DNA from: Melieria omissa
Lineage: Eukaryota; Arthropoda; Insecta; Diptera; Ulidiidae
Reading direction: 5' to 3'
DNA length: 64,000 nucleotides
Assembly (NCBI GenBank): GCA_963971225.1
Contig: OZ020267.1
Coordinates: forward strand, 85,177,648 to 85,241,647
Numbering within the stretch: position 1 is the stretch's first letter; each line of letters opens with the position of its first letter. Shown here piece after piece: positions 19,963 through 32,899 of this stretch. Under the pieces are notes generated by a model, which saw only the letters and a program-made list of their open reading frames with translations, searched no databases and was not told where the DNA came from. The translations under genes and the position numbers were made by a program.

Positions 19963-20418
19963 CCTTTACCTGGCACAGGGGGTACCTACGAACCCCACGC
20001 GGTTTCTCGTCGATTTTTGATATCTAAATCTTCGAAATCTAAACTCGTAACGACATCTATCTGTAGTGAAGGGATACACTTTTATACCTATGCCACTAGG
20101 ATAGCGCTGCTACCGTCAGTTCGTCTGTGGCAGTCATAAAAGTAAGTTGGGGTGTGTAAGTCCCCCACTCGGCACTCAACGTCGGTTTTTCGTGAATTGT
20201 GTAATTTTCCGAAGTTTCCGAATTTTTCCTGAACGCCAATCTTCATTTTTCTAAACTCTGACTATTTCACCCTTTGAAGGGGTATCTGAAGTTGATCTCT
20301 GATTTTTTCTAAAAAGATATAATCAATATTTTTTTTTTACAAGGATATTTGTCACTGGGGTTCGTACGAACCCCACTGTGCCAGGTATGTTACTCAGGAG
20401 AGGTGTGCCAGGTAAAGG

Positions 20419-20728
20419 TTAACCGACTTGTCAGTGTGGGCAAGAGACAACGGTCTAGGGATAAATCCCGAAAAGACCGAACTAGTCCTGTTCACCAAGA
20501 AAACGAAGATTCAGGAATTTTCTCTTCCCTGTGTGGAAGGGCATTCCCTGAAACTATCAAAAGAGGCCAAATATCTTGGCATCATTCTGGACTCAAAACT
20601 TTCGTGGAAGCGAAACATTGAAGAAAGAATGAAAAAGGAGCTTAATGCGCTGTATGCTTGCAAGCGGACCTTTGGTAAAAGATGGGGATTAAAACCCTAT
20701 ATTATCCACTGCATGTATACGGCGATAA
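20419..20728 (+). pseudogene. Non-LTR RT, part B (U4)
   Basis: Protein identical to U3. The last retrotransposon codons still read CMYTA, which becomes CMCTA from U5 on. Confidence 0.87.
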
Positions 20729-21465
20729 CACAGTGCAAAACTGAAAAAAGGGACAAGGTCGAACCAGTCTCATTCGATAGAGGACCTCAGTAGATGAAAA
20801 AGTGCCAAGGGATTTTTCTCGGAATGTTCGAGGTTTTTTTTTAATGCAGTTTAAAGATGGCGGCTTAATGCCCCTTCCCGAAACATTTAAAACATCATAT
20901 CTCTTGACTCAAATGTCAGAAAGGAATAATTTTTACGTCAAATGAAAGCTAATGATATGAAGTCGATGACAAAATATCCTTTTTTGAAAATTTTTATGAA
21001 AAAGGATATGAAGGACCTCAATAAAATTTTTATCCTTGAATATCCTGGAAACCGTGAGAGCTAAATTTATATAAACGACTTCTGGTGAAAAAGCATTCAA
21101 ACATCTATACTGCTTATAAATTTCATGTGAATCACTTTTACAGGTTAGACTCTACAACGATTAAAAAAATGTGCTTTGCTACATTCGATGTTTTTAGGAA
21201 GCTGCTACGAGATATTTTGTACAGAAAAACATGAATTCAGCAGTGTATAATTTTTTAATCGTTGTAGAGTCTTAACTGTAAAAGTGATTTACATTTTTCA
21301 CCAGAAGTCACTTATATAAATTTAGCTCTCACGGTTTCCAGGATATTCAAGGATAAAAATTTAATTGAGGTCCTTCATATCCTTTTTCAGAAAACTTTTC
21401 AAAAAAGGATATTGGGTCATCGACTTCATATCATTAGCTTTCATTTGACGTAAAAATTATTCCTT
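20729..21465. mobile_element. Long-IR MITE, right end deleted (U4)
   Basis: Same junction as U3 (ATTATTCCTT to CGAATGGC). Confidence 0.82.
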
Positions 21466-21787
21466 CCGAATGGCTCTGGAAATGTTTTTGCACCTTCCCC
21501 CAGTGGACCTGTTCGTAAAGGCCAGCGCAGCAAAGACAAACCTCAGATTGAGGGAGTCTAATCAGCTGAGGCCATGCGGCTACGGACATTCTAGCATTGT
21601 GAACGTTCTTATGACTAGCTCTACCGGACAAGGTATTTTAGATAAGGCCACTGATTTCCCGGTAAAGCGCAGTGACTTCGAATTGAAGATTCCCATTTAC
21701 TATCCCTCCAGGGACAACTGGCAACAGCCCGAGATGGAAGATTCTGCAGGAGTCTACTTCACCGACGCACACTGGGGTAATATATAA
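21466..21787 (+). pseudogene. Non-LTR RT, part C, truncated (U4)
   Basis: Open from MALEMFL to the RNase H start. It lacks the single-base loss of U3 but has the same 5' deletion. Confidence 0.84.
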
Positions 21788-21853
21788 GTAAAGTGGCGAT
21801 TAATTCAAAAACGAAAAATAAAGATAGAGATATGTTTTTGGTACCGGGTTAAA

Positions 21854-22474
21854 GTGAATAATTCTGCATTAATACGTGAAATAATTGTTGCGAAACACCA
21901 GGTATGCATGATGCATATGCATGAAAATAAATCTAATTTCGATGGACCAGATGGTTGTCTATGTTACTGGATGGTTTTCAGTAAGGAACCCCTTAAATTT
22001 TCTAAAAGAAATTTCGGTGGCGGATCTGTGATGGTGTGGGGCGTATTTCAAAAACATGGAACGGTCGATTTTCGCTTCACGAGCTCAAGAATGGGCAGTA
22101 CAGGATATACTGGAGAGTTGGATCGCGGCCTTCTTCTATTTTGATTAGAAAATAGATATAAACCATATAATTTTATGCAAGATAACGCGGCCATTCATAA
22201 AAGTCGGCAAACAATAGGGTTTTAGAATATTGCTTTGGTCAAACTATGGACCGACCAACTTGTTCGCACGATTTGATCCCGATTGAAAATATGTGCGGAG
22301 TACTTGCCAGGCGTGTCTATGGGGAAAATGAAAATACAACTGTGTTGGGGACTTAAAAATTACTATTCTAAAGGAGTGGAGCCATCTGGAGCCCCAATTA
22401 TCGGTTAAGCTTATAAATTCCATGTGAAAACAGTTGTTTGATATTGAAAAGAAAGGGGCGGGTACCATTAATTA
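21854..22474 (+). pseudogene. Tc1-like transposase remnant (U4)
   Basis: Shares LIREIIVAK with U3 and the four-A PIE frame with all later units. Confidence 0.82.
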
Positions 22475-23119
22475 CACTGTGCAAGTCGAAAATTCAGACA
22501 TGGGGGGGACTTACAGAGCGACTTTTCATAGGTTTACTGAGTTGAGATCCACCAGCCGTTTGGCTGGATTGGCTCTAGTTTAAGAGAAATCCGACTTTGA
22601 AGTTTGCTCATGTCTGAATTTTTGAGGGTAAATTTCACGCACAGTGTTATTGATTCAACGTTTGTAAAACAAAAATTGAAATCTATGTTAATGTCAACAA
22701 AAAAAACCCATGTGTCTTATAATTTTGTTACGCTTGCAGCTACCTCAAATATTGCTCATTCCCACAAAAGCTAACGTTATGCTTAAAATTAAAACTGAAA
22801 CTTCACAAAATCATTCTGCGTTTTTGCTTTTCTAAAAAAAATTACTGTTTAGATTTGGCGAAGCTGCAAAGTGAAATTTTCTGAGTGTCTTATAATTATG
22901 TTACGCACCTTATACCTAATTAAAAAAAGTTAAGACCAAATTCTCATATTTCATAAGTCTACGAAGAAAAGTTATCTTTTGACCTTCATTTGCATGTATA
23001 TATATATAAAAAAAAGTTCCCAAAAATCGCTAAATTTTGTATATTTCTATAAGAGCTTCAAAAAAAACTTCTTTTTTTGTCGCGTCCGTTTCATTGCATA
23101 ATTGGTTGTTATCGAAATA

Positions 23120-23676
23120 CACTATGATCAATAAGTACCGGGACTGTGTCAAAGAAACAAAATTTTGTTATTCTTCTGGTAAATTTATTTTATCCCCTTC
23201 AAAATAAGCCCCATCTGAAGCAATACACATATGCCAACGCTTAATCCAATCGTCCATGCACTTCTGGTAAGCCGAAGCAGGTATGGCCTTCAGCTCTCGC
23301 GTCGCATTTTCTTTTATGACTCTCTTTCCACGACGCGGTAACTTGAGTCGGGAGAACAGGAAAAAGTCACATGGTGCCATATCTGGAGAATAGGGAGCCT
23401 GATCGATGATATTCACACTGTGTTTGTTCAAATAATCGCGAATAATGTGTGACAAAATTTCAAACAAATACGTTGATAAACAAAATTATCCATTGTAAAA
23501 TTCGACGAAGTACAAAAAGTTGACTGACGCTAACAGCTGCCAAACAAAAACTAATGATGCAATCCCGCTCAAAATTTGACACAGATGTCAGTTAAGGTCC
23601 TACCTATTTTTTTACCTGCATCGGGCAACGGCGGACAATTTAAAATACACAGTCCCGGTACTTATTGATCATAGTG
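23120..23676 (-). mobile_element. Internally deleted mariner (U4/U5 junction)
   Basis: 557 bp with FESIE loss. A private A-to-G change sits just inside the left terminal repeat (TCAAAGAAAC at ~23149). Confidence 0.88.
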
Positions 23677-23697
23677 TATATATAACATATCGACTTT

Positions 23698-24516
23698 TTG
23701 TGTTTCTTTCTTGCTTTTGGTGTAATTGAAAGCGCAGGCAATAAGGTCGAATGGGCAATAAGGTCGTTTGACCCCTACAAGTCCACGGGCCCTGATGGTA
23801 TCAATCCAGCAATGCTACAACAAGCCGGAGACTGTATTCTGCAACCCCTAGTAAACATCTTTAAAGGATGCCTATTAAGAAATGTTGTTCCAAAGCAGTG
23901 GAGAGACGTCAAAGTATTTTTCAAACTGAAGGCAGGAAAGGCCAGCCACACTACGACTAAAGACTATAGACCTATCAGCCTCTCCTCATTTTTATTGAAA
24001 ACGCTAGAGAGGCTGTTGGATAGATATATAGGAGACAACCGGGGACTATCTTCTGAACTCTGCAGGGCACAACACGCCTACCAACAGGGGAAGTCGGTAG
24101 ACAGTGCACTGCACAGCGTTGTGGACCCCATAGAGAATTCTTTGGCTTTAAAGGAGTACACAATGGCTGCCTTCCTCGATATAGAGGGGGCTTTCAACAA
24201 TGTCACCACTGAGGCCATAACAAGAGCACTTCGTGCATACAATGTGGAAAGCTTCGTTATCGATTGGGTTGAAACGATGCTGCAAGACAGGATAATCAAC
24301 TCAACGATAGGACCGGCTTCCATCAAAAGGAGAGCCACAAGGGGAACACCCCAAGGGGGGTGCTATCCCCTCTTTTATAGCTGCTGGTAGCGGATGAGAT
24401 TCTAAGAGCCTTTCAGAGAAGACGCATTAGAATAGTGGCCTATGCGGACGACATCGTCATCATGATACAAGGCAAATTTGTGCCTACTATCAGTGAATTG
24501 ATCGAATCTTCATTAA
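23698..24516 (+). pseudogene. Non-LTR RT, part A (U5)
   Basis: Besides the six-G frameshift, a TGG-to-TAG change (~24377-24379) puts a stop inside the YADD frame between LSPLL and LLVADE. U5-U13 all share it. Confidence 0.9.
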
Positions 24517-24973
24517 CCTTTACCTGGCACAGGGGGTACCTACGAACCCCACGCGGTTTCTCGTCGATTTTTGATATCTAAATCTTCGAAATCTAAACTC
24601 GTAACGACATCTATCTGTAGTGAAGGGATACACTTTTATACCTATGCCACTAGGATAGCGCTGCTACCGTCAGTTCGTCTGTGGCAGTCGTAAAAGTAAG
24701 TTGGGGTGTGTAAGTCCCCCACTCGGCACTCAACGTCGGTTTTTCGTGAATTGTGTAATTTTCCGAAGTTTCCGAATTTTTCCTGAACGCCAATCTTCAT
24801 TTTTCTAAACTCTGACTATTTCACCCTTTGAAGGGGTATCTGAAGTTGATCTCTGATTTTTTTCTAAAAAGATATAATCAATATATTTTTTTTACAAGGA
24901 TATTTGTCACTGGGGTTCGTACGAACCCCACTGTGCCAGGTATGTTACTCAGGAGAGGTGTGCCAGGTAAAGG

Positions 24974-25283
24974 TTAACCGACTTGTCAGTGTGGGCAAGA
25001 GACAACGGTCTAGGGATAAATCCCGAAAAGACCGAACTAGTCCTGTTCACCAAGAAAACGAAGATGCAGGAATTTTCTCTTCCCTGTGTGGAAGGGCATT
25101 CCCTGAAACTATCAAAAGAGGCCAAATATCTTGGCATCATTCTGGACTCAAAACTTTCGTGGAAGCGAAACATTGAAGAAAGAATGAAAAAGGAGCTTAA
25201 TGCGCTGTATGCTTGCAAGCGGACCTTTGGTAAAAGATGGGGATTAAAACCCTATATTATCCACTGCATGTGTACGGCGATAA
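24974..25283 (+). pseudogene. Non-LTR RT, part B (U5)
   Basis: Reads KTKMQEFSL (Ile in U1-U4) and CMCTA. The Met form is shared with U7, U8 and U12. Confidence 0.87.
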
Positions 25284-26222
25284 CACAGTGCAAAACTGAA
25301 AAAAGGGACAAGGTCAAACCAGTCTCATTCGATAGAGGACCTCAGTAGATGAAAAAGTGCCAAGGGATTTTTCTCGGAATGTTCGAGGTTTTTTTTTAAT
25401 GCAGTTTAAAGATGGCGGCTTAATGCCCCTTCCCGAAACATTTAAAACATCATATCTCTTGACTCAAATGTCAGAAAGGAATAATTTTTACGTCAAATGA
25501 AAGCTAATGATATGAAGTCGATGACAAAATATCCTTTTTTGAAAATTTTTATGAAAAAGGATATGAAGGACCTCAATAAAATTTTTATCCTTGAATATCC
25601 TGGAAACCGTGAGAGCTAAATTTATATAAACGACTTCTGGTGAAAAAGCATTCAAACATCTATACTGCTTATAAATTTCATGTAAATCACTTTTACAGGT
25701 AAGACTCTACAACGATTAAAAAAATGTGCTTTGCTACATTCGATGTTTTTAGGAAGCTGCTACGAGATATTTTGTACAGAAAAACATGAATTCAGCAGTG
25801 TATAATTTTTTAATCGTTGTAGAGTCTTAACTGTAAAAGTGATTTACATTTTTCACCAGAAGTCACTTATATAAATTTAGCTCTCACGGTTTCCAGGATA
25901 TTCAAGGATAAAAATTTAATTGAGGTCCTTCATATCCTTTTTCAGAAAACTTTTCAAAAAAGGATATTGGGTCATCGACTTCATATCATTAGCTTTCATT
26001 TGACGTAAAAATTATTCCTTTCTGACATTTGAGTCAAGAGATATGATGTTTTAAATGTTTCGGGAAGTGGCATTAAGCCGCCATCTTTAAACTGCATTAA
26101 AAAAAAACCTCGAACATTCCGAGAAAAATCCCTTGGCACTTTTTCATCTACTGAGGTCCTCTATCGAATGAGACGGGTTTGACCTTGTCCCTCGAAATTT
26201 TTTTTGAATTTGTTGCACTGTG
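25284..26222. mobile_element. Long-inverted-repeat MITE, 939 bp (U5)
   Basis: Both termini and both TAA are present. It lacks the ~33 bp right-arm piece kept by U1 and U2, so the stem has an unpaired bulge. Confidence 0.82.
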
Positions 26223-26677
26223 TAATCAGACCCATCATTACCTATGGTTCTCATGTCTGGTGGCCAGCCATGGACAAAAAGAGCAACCAGAGCAATCTGG
26301 GGAGGGTGCAGAGACTTGCCACGATGGCGATCACGGGGGCGGCGAAAAGCGCTCCGCGAATGGCTCTGGAAATGTTTTTGCACCTTCCCCCAGTGGACCT
26401 GTTCGTAAAGGCCAGCGCAGCAAAGACAAACCTCAGATTGAGGGAGTCTAATCAGCTGAGGCCATGCGGCTACGGACATTCTAGCATTCTGAACGTTCTT
26501 ATGACTAGCTCTACCGGACAAGGTATTTTAGATAAGGCCACTGATTTCCCGGTAAAGCGCAGTGACTTCGAATTGAAGATTCCCATTTACTATCCCTCCA
26601 GGGACAACTGGCAACAGCCCGAGATGGAAGATTCTGCAGGAGTCTACTTCACCGACGCACACTGGGGTAATATATAA
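26223..26677 (+). pseudogene. Non-LTR RT, part C (U5)
   Basis: Full length from IRPIITYG to YFTDAH; reads ALEMFL where U1 and U2 read ALKMFL. Confidence 0.85.
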
Positions 26678-26743
26678 GTAAAGTGGCGATTAATTCAAAA
26701 ACGAAAAATAAAGATAGAGATATGTTTTTGGTACCGGGTTAAA

Positions 26744-27364
26744 GTGAATAATTCTGCATTAATACGTGAAAGAATTGTTGCGAAACACCAGGTATGCATG
26801 ATGCATATGCATGAAAATAAATCTAATTTCGATGGACCAGATGGTTGTCTATGTTACTGGATGGTTTTCAGTAAGGAACCCCTTAAATTTTCTAAAAGAA
26901 ATTTCGGTGGCGGATCTGTGATGGTGTGGGGCGTATTTCAAAAACATGGAACGGTCGATTTTCGCTTCACGAGCTCAAGAATGGGCAGTACAGGATATAC
27001 TGGAGAGTTGGATCGCGGCCTTCTTCTATTTTGATTAGAAAATAGATATAAACCATATAATTTTATGCAAGATAACGCGGCCATTCATAAAAGTCGGCAA
27101 ACAATAGGGTTTTAGAATATTGCTTTGGTCAAACTATGGACCGACCAACTTGTTCGCACGATTTGATCCCGATTGAAAATATGTGCGGAGTACTTGCCAG
27201 GCGTGTCTATGGGGAAAATGAAAATACAACTGTGTTGGGGACTTAAAAATTACTATTCTAAAGGAGTGGAGCCATCTGGAGCCCCAATTATCGGTTAAGC
27301 TTATAAATTCCATGTGAAAACAGTTGTTTGATATTGAAAAGAAAGGGGCGGGTACCATTAATTA
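26744..27364 (+). pseudogene. Tc1-like transposase remnant (U5)
   Basis: LIRERIVAK as in U1 and U2 combined with KEPLKFSKRN, so U5 is not a simple descendant of U4. Confidence 0.82.
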
Positions 27365-28009
27365 CACTGTGCAAGTCGAAAATTCAGACATGGGGGGGAC
27401 TTACAGAGCGACTTTTCATAGGTTTACTGAGTTGAGATCCACCAGCCGTTTGGCTGGATTGGCTCTAGTTTAAGAGAAATCCGACTTTGAAGTTTGCTCA
27501 TGTCTGAATTTTTGAGGGTAAATTTCACGCACAGTGTTATTGATTCAACGTTTGTAAAACAAAAATTGAAATCTATGTTAATGTCAACAAAAAAAACCCA
27601 TGTGTCTTATAATTTTGTTACGCTTGCAGCTACCTCAAATATTGCTCATTCCCACAAAAGCTAACGTTATGCTTAAAATTAAAACTGAAACTTCACAAAA
27701 TCATTCTGCGTTTTTGCTTTTCTAAAAAAAATTACTGTTTAGATTTGGCGAAGCTGCAAAGTGAAATTTTCTGAGTGTCTTATAATTATGTTACGCACCT
27801 TATACCTAATTAAAAAAAGTTAAGACCAAATTCTCATATTTCATAAGTCTACGAAGAAAAGTTATCTTTTGACCTTCATTTGCATGTATATATATATAAA
27901 AAAAAGTTCCCAAAAATCGCTAAATTTTGTATATTTCTATAAGAGCTTCAAAAAAAACTTCTTTTTTTGTCGCGTCCGTTTCATTGCATAATTGGTTGTT
28001 ATCGAAATA

Positions 28010-28566
28010 CACTATGATCAATAAGTACCGGGACTGTGTCAAAAAAACAAAATTTTGTTATTCTTCTGGTAAATTTATTTTATCCCCTTCAAAATAAGCC
28101 CCATCTGAAGCAATACACATATGCCAACGCTTAATCCAATCGTCCATGCACTTCTGGTAAGCCGAAGCAGGTATGGCCTTCAGCTCTCGCGTCGCATTTT
28201 CTTTTATGACTCTCTTTCCACGACGCGGTAACTTGAGTCGGGAGAACAGGAAAAAGTCACATGGTGCCATATCTGGAGAATAGGGAGCCTGATCGATGAT
28301 ATTCACACTGTGTTTGTTCAAATAATCGCGAATAATGTGTGACAAAATTTCAAACAAATACGTTGATAAACAAAATTATCCATTGTAAAATTCGACGAAG
28401 TACAAAAAGTTGACTGACGCTAACAGCTGCCAAACAAAAACTAATGATGCAATCCCGCTCAAAATTTGACACAGATGTCAGTTAAGGTCCTACCTATTTT
28501 TTTACCTGCATCGGGCAACGGCGGACAATTTAAAATACACAGTCCCGGTACTTATTGATCATAGTG
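28010..28566 (-). mobile_element. Internally deleted mariner (U5/U6 junction)
   Basis: 557 bp, FESIE loss, Leu in FSRLKLPRR. Confidence 0.88.
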
Positions 28567-28587
28567 TATATATAACATATCGACTTT

Positions 28588-29406
28588 TTGTGTTTCTTTC
28601 TTGCTTTTGGTGTAATTGAAAGCGCAGGCAATAAGGTCGAATGGGCAATAAGGTCGTTTGACCCCTACAAGTCCACGGGCCCTGATGGTATCAATCCAGC
28701 AATGCTACAACAAGCCGGAGACTGTATTCTGCAACCCCTAGTAAACATCTTTAAAGGATGCCTATTAAGAAATGTTGTTCCAAAGCAGTGGAGAGACGTC
28801 AAAGTATTTTTCAAACTGAAGGCAGGAAAGGCCAGCCACACTACGACTAAAGACTATAGACCTATCAGCCTCTCCTCATTTTTATTGAAAACGCTAGAGA
28901 GGCTGTTGGATAGATATATAGGAGACAACCGGGGACTATCTTCTGAACTCTGCAGGGCACAACACGCCTACCAACAGGGGAAGTCGGTAGACAGTGCACT
29001 GCACAGCGTTGTGGACCCCATAGAGAATTCTTTGGCTTTAAAGGAGTACACAATGGCTGCCTTCCTCGATATAGAGGGGGCTTTCAACAATGTCACCACT
29101 GAGGCCATAACAAGAGCACTTCGTGCATACAATGTGGAAAGCTTCGTTATCGATTGGGTTGAAACGATGCTGCAAGACAGGATAATCAACTCAACGATAG
29201 GACCGGCTTCCATCAAAAGGAGAGCCACAAGGGGAACACCCCAAGGGGGGTGCTATCCCCTCTTTTATAGCTGCTGGTAGCGGATGAGATTCTAAGAGCC
29301 TTTCAGAGAAGACGCATTAGAATAGTGGCCTATGCGGACGACATCGTCATCATGATACAAGGCAAATTTGTGCCTACTATCAGTGAATTGATCGAATCTT
29401 CATTAA
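28588..29406 (+). pseudogene. Non-LTR RT, part A (U6)
   Basis: Open for 230 codons to 29280. The six-G frameshift and the TAG in the YADD frame are both present. The protein matches U5. Confidence 0.9.
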
Positions 29407-29863
29407 CCTTTACCTGGCACAGGGGGTACCTACGAACCCCACGCGGTTTCTCGTCGATTTTTGATATCTAAATCTTCGAAATCTAAACTCGTAACGACAT
29501 CTATCTGTAGTGAAGGGATACACTTTTATACCTATGCCACTAGGATACCGCTGCTACCGTCAGTTCGTCTGTGGCAGTCGTAAAAGTAAGTTGGGGTGTG
29601 TAAGTCCCCCACTCGGCACTCAACGTCGGTTTTTCGTGAATTGTGTAATTTTCCGAAGTTTCCGAATTTTTCCTGAACGCCAATCTTCATTTTTCTAAAC
29701 TCTGACTATTTCACCCTTTGAAGGGGTATCTGAAGTTGATCTCTGATTTTTTTCTAAAAAGATATAATCAATATATTTTTTTTACAAGGATATTTGTCAC
29801 TGGGGTTCGTACGAACCCCACTGTGCCAGGTATGTTACTCAGGAGAGGTGTGCCAGGTAAAGG
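29407..29863 (+). mobile_element. piggyBac-type MITE, 457 bp (U6)
   Basis: TTAA on both sides (29403-29406, 29864-29867). The C in GATACCG (G in U1-U5) opens a 62-codon frame at 29510-29698, but this is chance; nothing in it resembles a known protein. Confidence 0.82.
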
Positions 29864-30173
29864 TTAACCGACTTGTCAGTGTGGGCAAGAGACAACGGTC
29901 TAGGGATAAATCCCGAAAAGACCGAACTAGTCCTGTTCACCAAGAAAACGAAGATTCAGGAATTTTCTCTTCCCTGTGTGGAAGGGCATTCCCTGAAACT
30001 ATCAAAAGAGGCCAAATATCTTGGCATCATTCTGGACTCAAAACTTTCGTGGAAGCGAAACATTGAAGAAAGAATGAAAAAGGAGCTTAATGCGCTGTAT
30101 GCTTGCAAGCGGACCTTTGGTAAAAGATGGGGATTAAAACCCTATATTATCCACTGCATGTGTACGGCGATAA
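29864..30173 (+). pseudogene. Non-LTR RT, part B (U6)
   Basis: Ile form (KTKIQEF), shared with U9-U11. Confidence 0.87.
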
Positions 30174-31112
30174 CACAGTGCAAAACTGAAAAAAGGGACA
30201 AGGTCAAACCAGTCTCATTCGATAGAGGACCTCAGTAGATGAAAAAGTGCCAAGGGATTTTTCTCGGAATGTTCGAGGTTTTTTTTTAATGCAGTTTAAA
30301 GATGGCGGCTTAATGCCCCTTCCCGAAACATTTAAAACATCATATCTCTTGACTCAAATGTCAGAAAGGAATAATTTTTACGTCAAATGAAAGCTAATGA
30401 TATGAAGTCGATGACAAAATATCCTTTTTTGAAAATTTTTATGAAAAAGGATATGAAGGACCTCAATAAAATTTTTATCCTTGAATATCCTGGAAACCGT
30501 GAGAGCTAAATTTATATAAACGACTTCTGGTGAAAAAGCATTCAAACATCTATACTGCTTATAAATTTCATGTAAATCACTTTTACAGGTAAGACTCTAC
30601 AACGATTAAAAAAATGTGCTTTGCTACATTCGATGTTTTTAGGAAGCTGCTACGAGATATTTTGTACAGAAAAACATGAATTCAGCAGTGTATAATTTTT
30701 TAATCGTTGTAGAGTCTTAACTGTAAAAGTGATTTACATTTTTCACCAGAAGTCACTTATATAAATTTAGCTCTCACGGTTTCCAGGATATTCAAGGATA
30801 AAAATTTAATTGAGGTCCTTCATATCCTTTTTCAGAAAACTTTTCAAAAAAGGATATTGGGTCATCGACTTCATATCATTAGCTTTCATTTGACGTAAAA
30901 ATTATTCCTTTCTGACATTTGAGTCAAGAGATATGATGTTTTAAATGTTTCGGGAAGTGGCATTAAGCCGCCATCTTTAAACTGCATTAAAAAAAAACCT
31001 CGAACATTCCGAGAAAAATCCCTTGGCACTTTTTCATCTACTGAGGTCCTCTATCGAATGAGACGGGTTTGACCTTGTCCCTCGAAATTTTTTTTGAATT
31101 TGTTGCACTGTG
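30174..31112. mobile_element. Long-inverted-repeat MITE, 939 bp (U6)
   Basis: Matches U5. The left arm carries the full GTAAGACTCTACAACG, which is shortened in U7, U8 and U12. Confidence 0.82.
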
Positions 31113-31567
31113 TAATCAGACCCATCATTACCTATGGTTCTCATGTCTGGTGGCCAGCCATGGACAAAAAGAGCAACCAGAGCAATCTGGGGAGGGTGCA
31201 GAGACTTGCCACGATGGCGATCACGGGGGCGGCGAAAAGCGCTCCGCGAATGGCTCTGGAAATGTTTTTGCACCTTCCCCCAGTGGACCTGTTCGTAAAG
31301 GCCAGCGCAGCAAAGACAAACCTCAGATTGAGGGAGTCTAATCAGCTGAGGCCATGCGGCTACGGACATTCTAGCATTCTGAACGTTCTTATGACTAGCT
31401 CTACCGGACAAGGTATTTTAGATAAGGCCACTGATTTCCCGGTAAAGCGCAGTGACTTCGAATTGAAGATTCCCATTTACTATCCCTCCAGGGACAACTG
31501 GCAACAGCCCGAGATGGAAGATTCTGCAGGAGTCTACTTCACCGACGCACACTGGGGTAATATATAA
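31113..31567 (+). pseudogene. Non-LTR RT, part C (U6)
   Basis: Full-length segment, same protein as U5. Confidence 0.85.
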
Positions 31568-31633
31568 GTAAAGTGGCGATTAATTCAAAAACGAAAAATA
31601 AAGATAGAGATATGTTTTTGGTACCGGGTTAAA

Positions 31634-32254
31634 GTGAATAATTCTGCATTAATACGTGAAAGAATTGTTGCGAAACACCAGGTATGCATGATGCATATGC
31701 ATGAAAATAAATCTAATTTCGATGGACCAGATGGTTGTCTATGTTACTGGATGGTTTTCAGTAAGGAACCCCTTAAATTTTCTAAAAGAAATTTCGGTGG
31801 CGGATCTGTGATGGTGTGGGGCGTATTTCAAAAACATGGAACGGTCGATTTTCGCTTCACGAGCTCAAGAATGGGCAGTACAGGATATACTGGAGAGTTG
31901 GATCGCGGCCTTCTTCTATTTTGATTAGAAAATAGATATAAACCATATAATTTTATGCAAGATAACGCGGCCATTCATAAAAGTCGGCAAACAATAGGGT
32001 TTTAGAATATTGCTTTGGTCAAACTATGGACCGACCAACTTGTTCGCACGATTTGATCCCGATTGAAAATATGTGCGGAGTACTTGCCAGGCGTGTCTAT
32101 GGGGAAAATGAAAATACAACTGTGTTGGGGACTTAAAAATTACTATTCTAAAGGAGTGGAGCCATCTGGAGCCCCAATTATCGGTTAAGCTTATAAATTC
32201 CATGTGAAAACAGTTGTTTGATATTGAAAAGAAAGGGGCGGGTACCATTAATTA
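31634..32254 (+). pseudogene. Tc1-like transposase remnant (U6)
   Basis: Same as U5; stop after LDRGLLLF, then MQDNAAIH and PIENMCGVLARR as separate open pieces. Confidence 0.82.
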
Positions 32255-32426
32255 CACTGTGCAAGTCGAAAATTCAGACATGGGGGGGACTTACAGAGCG
32301 ACTTTTCATAGGTTTACTGAGTTGAGATCCACCAGCCGTTTGGCTGGATTGGCTCTAGTTTAAGAGAAATCCGACTTTGAAGTTTGCTCATGTCTGAATT
32401 TTTGAGGGTAAATTTCACGCACAGTG
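32255..32426. mobile_element. 172 bp MITE in the Tc1 stop codon (U6)
   Basis: CACTGTGC/GCACAGTG ends with TTA on both sides, unchanged from U1 in position and length. Confidence 0.72.
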
Positions 32427-32899
32427 TTATTGATTCAACGTTTGTAAAACAAAAATTGAAATCTATGTTAATGTCAACAAAAAAAACCCATGTGTCTTAT
32501 AATTTTGTTACGCTTGCAGCTACCTCAAATATTGCTCATTCCCACAAAAGCTAACGTTATGCTTAAAATTAAAACTGAAACTTCACAAAATCATTCTGCG
32601 TTTTTGCTTTTCTAAAAAAAATTACTGTTTAGATTTGGCGAAGCTGCAAAGTGAAATTTTCTGAGTGTCTTATAATTATGTTACGCACCTTATACCTAAT
32701 TAAAAAAAGTTAAGACCAAATTCTCATATTTCATAAGTCTACGAAGAAAAGTTATCTTTTGACCTTCATTTGCATGTATATATATATAAAAAAAAGTTCC
32801 CAAAAATCGCTAAATTTTGTATATTTCTATAAGAGCTTCAAAAAAAACTTCTTTTTTTGTCGCGTCCGTTTCATTGCATAATTGGTTGTTATCGAAATA
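32427..32899 (+). other. AT-rich stretch with Tc1-like direct repeats (U6)
   Basis: No gene. The GTGTCTTATAATT direct repeats lie at ~32492 and ~32665, again 173 bp apart. Confidence 0.45.

Larger units (their letters stand above)
19123..23676 (+). repeat. Array unit U4 (4,554 bp), short variant
   Basis: Parts: RT-A 19144-19962, TTAA MITE 19963-20418, RT-B 20419-20728, truncated long-IR MITE 20729-~21465, RT-C ~21466-21787, Tc1 21854-22474, TTA MITE 22475-22646, AT-rich 22647-23119, mariner 23120-23676. Same ~336 bp deletion junction as U3, so U3 and U4 come from one duplication. Confidence 0.93.
23677..28566 (+). repeat. Array unit U5 (4,890 bp)
   Basis: Parts: RT-A 23698-24516, TTAA MITE 24517-24973, RT-B 24974-25283, long-IR MITE 25284-26222, RT-C 26223-26677, Tc1 26744-27364, TTA MITE 27365-27536, AT-rich 27537-28009, mariner 28010-28566. 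First of the homogenised units. Marker state: GATAGCG in the TTAA MITE, Met (KMQEF) in RT-B. Confidence 0.93.

Noticed and set aside
29510..29698. 62-codon ORF in the TTAA MITE of GATACCG-type units
   Set aside because: Opened by a single base difference and absent from the other units; no recognisable motif.
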